Positions 38,370 through 47,300 of a DNA stretch of 64,000 nt are shown here, piece by piece; within the stretch, counting starts at the first letter, position 1; the number at the start of each line of letters is the position of its first letter. Location of the stretch: NCBI GenBank assembly GCA_958510875.1, contig OY294067.1:200014524-200078523 (forward strand), given 5' to 3'. The notes under the pieces were generated by a model, which had not been told where the DNA came from, did no database searches, and saw nothing but the letters and a program-made list of their open reading frames with translations. The DNA comes from Endomychus coccineus (taxonomy: Eukaryota > Arthropoda > Insecta > Coleoptera > Endomychidae). The position numbers were made by a program, and so were the translations under genes.

Positions 38370-41300
38370 GTCCGCGTCTTCTACGAACAAAAATAGGAAG
38401 ATAAGGTTGATGAACATGGGTCGAAAAATGGCGAAAAGGCTCATAAGGGAGCTATGACCTACTTTGAGTGAGCTCCTGAGGATGGTAATTTCTATTTATT
38501 TCCAAAACGACATGTGATGAAATGATGCAATTTGGTACAAAAACTAAAGTTCCTATGGCCAATGCAATTTTTCGACAATCTAGTATCGAATTATGAATAT
38601 TTAAAACTTTTGGTATTGTGCCTAATATGCCTAATGCAGTACAAATATTCAAGGCAACTAGAACAAAATGGTGCATTCTTCAATACGGCTTGTTTATGCC
38701 TTGTATTTGAATTCCATTCAAACATTCAACGTTTTTGGATGGAATCATAATTCTCATTATGTGAATGTAGGTTAAGAAAGCAACTAAAAAAATTAATATC
38801 GATTCTCTTCGGGAATTTGCAGAATAGTGGAGACCTTTCCCTTCAAACGTAGACAGGTATGCATTAACCTTCAAAATCCCCTAGAGAACAGAACGTTTTC
38901 ACAGGATCGTATTAAAACTGATCCTTCCATGTACTCGTTAGATCTTGTAGGTGTGCCAATCACTTGGACAGTTTTCTTATACATTCATTTCAAACGAAAC
39001 GGACGAATAGATTAGCTTATTTATTAACATCTGACACATTCGAACTTTGAGAAATATTACCTTCAGGTGTTTCGGGAACACTTACACATCTTTTGATAGT
39101 GAATAATCAATTTTTGTATCCATTTATGCAACCTCGAATAAATGTTCTACGCGTAAGCTCAAACCAAAGATATAACAATTCGCTAGATTTCCTAGTAAGA
39201 AGCAGAACATTTCAATAGATTAATTATTGAGATGTACAAGTTTCAATACGCAGACATTTCTCAGTCGTAACATACATGAAAATTAACTATTCTGCCTAGA
39301 GATCTGATTTAGTGAAGACGATGTTTGAATTACCGAAGAGGTACCTGATAAATTGTTACTAACGCGCTTGTCATTCGAGACAGAAAATCATTGAAAATCT
39401 ATATATTAGGCTCTTACAAACTTGTATAATTCTTGTCTAATGAATAGCTTCGTTCACATTCATTAACTAATCTGGAAGTTAGGAATATAAGTATAAAGAA
39501 GGATGTCAGATACTATTTGAAAGTCAGTTACGAAATTTTTGGACTAGTTATGTAGCAGAAGGAAGTGATTCGGAACATCTAAATCTAAAATGGATTGCAT
39601 CACAGAGTTCAGCTATGCCTCCGTGGTTCTATATTACAAATGCCACATAAATCGAATCCTCGAATATAGGACTAATGTATCACATCCACTGCCACTGCTT
39701 TTTCTCTCTCAAATGGGGTTGATATCAAAAAATTTACAACAGTTTGTAAGCCAGTTTCCAAATAATGTCTAAACATTAACTATTTTCCAGAATTTTTTTG
39801 TCGCAGCTCCTAAGATACGAGATATGGAGTTTCAGGAGCATTAATTCATGCTCGAGGAATATTCCTTCTATATGAAGCATGCAGTAGATCGGTTTCTAAA
39901 TGAATCAAAGTGAAATGTAGTCAATATTGTACATATCCAGCGAACAAATGTAATTATCTCAAAGAATACTCAGACCTAAACTCTTTGAAAATCATATATT
40001 TTTCTCTTGTACAATCCCATATATCCTGCAGGATATCGATTTGGGGAATAACCATTGAAAACAACCTCACTTAACTAGTTGCCCAAAATTGGATAACTAC
40101 TTAAAATTATAATGAAAGAAGCGTATCTCTCGAACAAATCATTGAATGACGCTCAAGTATAAGTCATCGGAAAACTATTCGCCTACCATTGGCCATGGAA
40201 AACTTCACAAATCCTAAATTGATAGAAATGTTCCAACATCCCTCTGAAACAAGATATTAAATCGAAAAAATTCAAAATACTCAAATGTAAAAAAAATTGC
40301 TTAAAGGAACTATACTTATCATTGTTGAGAAATAAATGATCTTATGCCGATTTCGATAAAAGGAATAACATTTATACACCTTTTAATGAAAAGTAAAAAA
40401 CTGGTTGTTACAAATACCTAAGCAGATAATGGAATTTTACAAGTTAATAAGTAACTAAAAACACTGTGAATCGATTGCTCTTGTTGACAAACCTCTAGTA
40501 CTATGTTATCATGGTAATGTAAATAATTATCGCTATGTTCTTCTTATAATTTTTGTTCTGTTTCCTGTTGTAGATTTGAATTTTGATACTTACTCTCATT
40601 CAAGTTAGCATACTTATCGTGTGTTTATCCACATGTATTCTTTACAACCCCAATTAATGTTGTATCATTATTATTGATATATTATTATCATGTCCAAAAC
40701 AGTATCGAATTCAGTGCAAAATTTTTAAATAATCTATGAATCTGACGACTTTAGAATATTGTGGGAATAATCTATCCATTGTTGCAGGTGACTTCTCTCT
40801 AGATATATATCCTGTCATGCTAGACGATGATGCTCGGTATCAGTGCCAAGTTTCACCGGGGCCTCAAGGTCAACCAGGGATACGAAGTCACTTCGCAACT
40901 GTCTCAGTATTAGTCCCTCCCGAACCGCCAAAGATAGTACAGGGCGATTATCTTGTAACGACAGAAGACAGGGAAATAGAACTCGAATGCATAAGTCACG
41001 GCGGGAAACCAGCAGCGGAAATAACTTGGATTGATGGCGATGGCGTTGTCGTCGCCAAAGGAATTGAATATATTGTAGAGGAGTTATCGGATGGTGGAAG
41101 ATTCACTGCTAAATCAATACTAAAATTTGCTCCCAAGAAGGATCACCATAACACAAGCTTTACATGTCAAGCACAAAATACGGCGGAAAGAACCCATAGA
41201 TCAGCTAAATTGAAACTGGAGGTAAGTGATGTCTTTGTTAGTTATCTTGAATCCAATGAAGTTGGAATAGACTCTTATTCCTATGCTTGTATAATGCCAG

Positions 41301-44300
41301 TAACAGAATGAAACACACTGTGTAGAGAAATTGAGTAGCTGTACCAAGTTTTCAATTAAAATAATAACTGATGAGTGATTAAGCTTACAATTATAATATG
41401 ATTTATTCTACACTATCATCCTTTCCCACATGAATTATAACTTATCCAAAGTTTTTTTTGCTGCGCTACGTTCATCATTGTTATTAGTACGGATATGATG
41501 AAAATGCTTTTTCAACTTGGTAGAAAAATCCATAGTTGATCCAACATAATATTTTTCACAATGGATTTTATGTATATAGGAGCATTTGTGCAGGGCAATA
41601 ACCGATTATTTGGTGCTCAATGAAAATATTTTCAGGACAGTGGTATTTCCAGTTATACTGGAAGTGGAAATCAACTCCTTCATATCAAACGGAAAGTAAT
41701 ATTTGTTGCGTTTTTGAATCCCTCATGATTTTTCAAAATTTCCCTAGGCCCAAGTCGTTTTTGAAATATTCCAAGTTTAGTTTGCACCTTCTTCTATGAA
41801 AATCAATAATTCTGTCAATTGTGATACGTCGAAATTGTTCTCAAACATAAGGAAGAAAAACGATGAATCTTCCTTTTCGGTTACTTATTATTTGGTAAAA
41901 ACAATAAAAACATCCGGCAAGTTTACGGAAACACGTTTGGGGAAATTCAAGTACCTACCCATAACTCATTTTAATAAATTCAACCCCAATTGTTGACTCT
42001 TACTAAATGAAGGAGAATTAAATTCTGCATCAATCTGTATCAATCTGCTTTGTATGAAAGTTTTCAAGATATGATGAGGACTTTGTGTTGATTTTCTCAT
42101 AGTTTGTCATCGAAATGAGAGACATCATAATTTTTAAGCTTATCCTTGTTGATTTGCTGCTGTATAGTTTGACAAGAATATGGACGATCATGGTTATCCA
42201 AATCTGTATTCAATGAATTTATTTTCTATTTATGGAGATTGTAACAAAATAATGGACTGAAGTTGCCGTTTGATCAACGAGAAACAATGTCACTTGTCAT
42301 CATCAAATGGAGGGAAGTACGAGATATTGAAATCAAACTGGAAAACCGCTACACATAGGTACAGAGAAGGCTGATCAATTCGGAAAATTCAAAAATCTGA
42401 TATGAAATGAGAATATAACTTCCCGTTTACAATAACAAAGTTGATATCCACTCCCGATATGACCGGCCGCCCTCATTAGAATATTTTCATTCAGCAGCAA
42501 ATATTCAATTATGGCCTTGTACAATTTTTCAGAATGGTATCTATCGTCATTAAAACTTAAAATGTTCCTATTGTGTGTTTTAGACGGAACATATTGTATC
42601 AGTAACATAACGGAACACACACGTAATACTTTTTTCCTAATTCCTAAGTCATAACATTTATGTTATGACGGTGGATTCTATTTGAACTTCTGGATTATCT
42701 CTGATATCTGAATTTCATTGGATTATTGCGTTCGCTACTTCAATCGATAGATCTCATCTAAATAACATAGGTAATTCACAAAAGTTTCCGATTGGTATAT
42801 TTCAAGAAACATTCTCATTGAATTCTAAAAATTTCTATTTAAAAATTCAAATCTTCAACACACAATATTGCAATAAGAATAATAACCATGCTCTCAAAAT
42901 ATTGAATAATGAATTATACGAAAATTAAATTGAATATCGATAATGATTATCCCAATACTAATTTCTTAATATTGATTTAGTAATTGGTTACATTTAATTT
43001 GGTACTGTTGTGTTGGTTACAGTCTCCATTAAATGCAAATATGAGATTTTCGACACCTGACGCAACTCCATACTGGATAGTATCATACTTCATACAGAAC
43101 TGTGAAGACCACTTGTCACGTTTCTTTCTCATTACCTATCCATAAAATATATTTTATTCACTATATTTTTACCCCAATTGGCCAGCTCTACTTTGGTCGG
43201 ATGAACTAAAATACATTTTCAAGATAACGCGCCTTAGAAAATTTTCTATCAGACAATTATTATTATGTTTCTTAAAAACGTAAAGTCGCTAGAGTGAGAA
43301 AAATTGTCTATTGGACAATTATTCTTATGTTTCTTAAAAACATAAAGTCGCTAGAGTGGGAAAATTTTGTGACTTCGTAAACGTTTATCGTATGGACAAA
43401 TGAGGATATCAATCTCCTAATGGTCTTGCTCACCTGTCTATTTTATAAAAAATATTCCGTATTCATCCGAACAATTCCCTGTCACAGTAATTTAATAAGG
43501 AAATAAAATTATCTGAATACATTCGCAACCAAAGCCAAGAGATCCGATTGAATAACAATTTAGGTATTGTCCTCACAGTCAATGAACATAAAAAATATTA
43601 TTCAGCATTCCTCATCAATGACTTCACCGTTGTTGTTTCAGGTGAAATATGCTCCGAAAGTGACAGTATCCATTCTGTCCCCTGAAGGAAAGATCCCTGA
43701 AGGAACGGACGTACAACTTGCATGTCGTGCAGACGCGAATCCGGCTGATGTTGCTTATCGTTGGTTTTTGAATGATGAACAACTTGTTGGCGACTACACC
43801 ACTAAGTTGATCCTCCATAATGTTACTAGAAAATATCATGATGGTATTGTTAAATGTGAGGTGCATAACGCAGTAGGGAAAAGTGAAGAAAGTGAGACAC
43901 TGGATGTGAGCTGTAAGTCGATTTTTCATATTCAAAGTATGTACAATTAACTTTTGCTTGAAATTCATTTCATAGCTCCTCTACTAACATAAAAAACCAG
44001 TAAGGAGAAATCAAAGAAAAAACATTACACATCACTACCATATATTAACGGTCTTTCGGAAATATTGAGTAATATGGTAAAACGTTATGATCTACACATA
44101 TTAGCCCTATAATGCTCTTTCACATACTAACGATCCTGTTTTCTGCTGTTTTTCAATTTCAAAACACAATTCGGCTACAGTATCATTTCATTAATCAAAG
44201 TATTTTTCTAAGTTATATCGTGGAAACACTAATTAACACAAACATTCTTGATAAAGATAAAAATAAATAATAATTTATCGTAAAGTCTGGTTTACGACCG

Positions 44301-47300
44301 GTAAACAGCATACAAGTGTATCTATACACTAGTAAACAACTTTTCCTTTTATTTTTTTTTCGCTGTTTTACCTCTACCTTCACCTTTGTACAAACATGAT
44401 TATGTTGTTCTTAAATATTAACGGAAATCATTGATTGTTGTCCAATCAGGCAATCAGTAGTATATTAAAATCTCAAATGGCCCTGATGAGCACTTGCAAT
44501 TTACTATTCATCTTGAGGAAGTATCCCAATGGCTCAATGGCTGAGTGGGGTGGTACTTGCCCGCAGCCTCGGAGGTTGGGTATTCGATTTCGTGTATCGA
44601 CTATTTTCTTTTTTTTTTCAATTGTATATATATAAATCAATTGCGATATGTGAACGATTAGTGTTATTCAATTTTCAAGCAAATCAATTATTATTGACTA
44701 ATTGGTAATTTTTTCTATATTTCTTCATGCGGCAAGGTATGTAGTTTGCTAGACAAATTATTATTATTTTGGCACAATCAAATGCCATCTGCCATTTGGG
44801 GCCAGGTGGCCACCACTCCTTTATTGCCCCGAGGCCTCCAGACCTCTAAATCCGGTCCTGCGTCGCTCATAGAAGGCACATTTCAGCTCAGCCTGACAGA
44901 CTGCACCTAACCTTATAGCAAGGTATCACGCTTACATGTCAGACAGCTGTTACATTGACAGGCATACAATGTCCATAATAGAACACCCCATAACATAGTA
45001 TTCACATCTTTAGCTGTTTCTAACCTTTTGCAATATGCAGTTCAGTCTTGAAATCTTGATAGAAAGAACACAAATTCTAATTTGCACCTATTATTAAGTT
45101 TAATTGCTACAATTTTTCCGTCACACATTTTTACATTCAACTTTCATGTGTAGATTTGTATTTCATTGACAAAGTATTATCAAATTCCCAATAAATATAC
45201 ACATCGTGAAAGATGAAATTCTGGAATTATAAAATATTTTGAAGGAATATGTGTGTCATGGTGTAAAAATTTTTAATATTTTTCTAGATGGTCCTCAATT
45301 CAGAACAAGACCTCGATCAGTTCAAGTTGATTCAGGGTCAAGCGTAACTTTGTCATGTGACGCTGATGGAAATCCACCACCCGATGTTTCTTGGTATCAC
45401 AAAGTGAAAGAGAAGAAAATAAGTACGAGTCCAAACCTAACTTTGATAGTGGATTACAAAACATCGGGAAAATATATCTGTACCGCCCATGTTCTAGATA
45501 TTCCTGAAATAGAGGCAGAAGCCATCATTTATTTGAAAGGTGACTTTGAAAATCTTGTGAAAATACGTTTTTTTCTTATACAAGTGGAATCCCAATTTCC
45601 AAATGAGTTAGCTCAGATAATCTATTCATTTCATAGTTTGCATTGGAAATCACCTGATTGTTTTTGAATTGTTTGAGAAGAAAATATTGCTATTTTACTA
45701 AAGATATGGCCGAGGGTTGTCCGATAGATGTTCCAATTTACTATTGTTTGAGATTAAGCTATAACGTACCAGTTTCAGTTTGATACAAAAATGTAATTAT
45801 TCTTATATCTATGGTTTCGGCGTTTACGTAGTGTAAATTCATAATACTTCGGAAGTTGGAGAATAAAACTTAAATTTGAGTTTTGTGTAAAATTTGAGTT
45901 TCATTCTCCAACTTCCGAAGTAATTATTCTTCATTTCAATATTCCAACCATCATTGACTATTATTGTAGTATTTAATATTATTATTAACTTCGATAATGT
46001 CAAAACATAACAATATAGTATGCTCATTCTGTATTAATTTGGTTGTCATTGTTGATTATGATGAATGCTGTTCTTTCGATCCATCTAAATATTGATTATT
46101 TACATATTATAGGACCACCGTCAATTGTCAGTCATAAAACCCAATTCGGTATTGAAGGTGACAATGTGAGAGTAGAATGCACAGCATTCTCAATTCCTGC
46201 CCCTGAAAGAGTAGTTTGGACTTTCAATGGCCGGGAAGTTGATTTACATGATCAAGATTACTCAATTCTGGAAGATCCCCTACCTGAAGGAATCAAATCC
46301 ACTCTAGTTATAAGGGAGTCTCAGGAGAGGCATTTCGGAATGTACAATTGTAGCGTATCCAATCCATACGGAAGCGATGTGGTGGAAATTAACCTCATGC
46401 CTCAAAGTAAGTTAACATTGCAAGATAAAACGTATCTACAGAATCTTGTTATTTGATCTAAGATCTTTCTTTGTCATGATGATTATTTTTCACATATTTC
46501 TGTATTTTCCAGAGAGTTTTCCAATGCTTATCATCATCATTGGAGGGATACTGCTGGTTGTGATAGTTATCATTATCATTATGATAATTTTCCTCTGTCA
46601 ACGACAATCTACCAAGAAAAGACCTAGAGAAAGTGAGTTATGTGAATGAAGTCACATACTTAATTTCATTAACTGTTTTATCTTTTTGCAGCAGATACTA
46701 ATACAATGGAAAAGCAGTGTAAAGAATCTGATCGAAGCTCAAATATATCTGATTTAAAATTAGATCTCAGGACAGGATCTTCGAACAGCAACGTACATTG
46801 TGATTTAGATTATATTCCCGGACCGGAATCCGAAACAGGAAGTGAATCTGTCATAACAAGAATTGGAGTGCCCTTGGCAGGTCCAGTTAATATCCCAGGA
46901 CAAGATATTTACAGATATTCTGCTGACTATACGGAGGCAAGTTTTCCACCAAAAGTGAGTATATTTCACAAGAAAAATCTGATTTATTCCACTACATTTT
47001 ATTGATTAATTAAAGTGGCACTACCGCTACATCAAAACTTCCCAAGCGTTTCATTTTTAGCGTAAGTTGTAAGTTTTGAGTTTCTGATAATTATTATTCG
47101 AACTATACATCTCCGCTACAGTTAAACATTTCATATACCTCAAATTGAGCTCAACAGAATTTATGAAGAAATTATATTGGGATTTTTATCACAGCAACTG
47201 TTAGATATTGCATAAATACGTCATATCTATGATCTATTATACTTTTGAAATACTCACATTTCAAAGAATAAATGATCCTCTGTTATCGGCAGATTATTCC

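Larger units (their letters stand above)
19848..40787 (+). other. kirre intron 1 (20.9 kb, phase 1)
   Basis: Runs from GTTAGT to TTGTTGCAG and interrupts Ig1. It holds most of the window's mobile elements: PLE pieces, REL-type and Jockey-like LINEs, microsatellites and a palindrome, annotated separately. Stretches with nothing recognised are about 19850-21800, 22870-25220, 27765-31200, 32475-33000, 33255-34870, 35335-36030 and 38420-40780. No alternative exon or RNA gene was recognised. First introns of adhesion genes often hold enhancers, but none can be read here. Confidence 0.85.
41222..43641 (+). other. kirre intron 2
   Basis: 2420 bp, phase 0. It holds a GIY-YIG fragment (41440-41625) and a 62-bp tandem repeat (43252-43375). 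Elsewhere nothing was recognised. Confidence 0.8.
43913..45287 (+). other. kirre intron 3
   Basis: 1375 bp, phase 1. It contains a PLE fragment (43996-44287) and a SINE-like unit (44519-44640). A GC-richer stretch at about 44770-44930 has no ORF I can name. Confidence 0.8.

Noticed and set aside
44519..44640. A functional tRNA gene
   Set aside because: A and B boxes are recognisable but the acceptor and anticodon stems do not close, so SINE or pseudogene fits better.
46435..46649. A separate small membrane protein starting at 46446
   Set aside because: This is the kirre transmembrane exon read from an intronic in-frame codon; splice sites at 46512 and 46633 fit the receptor.
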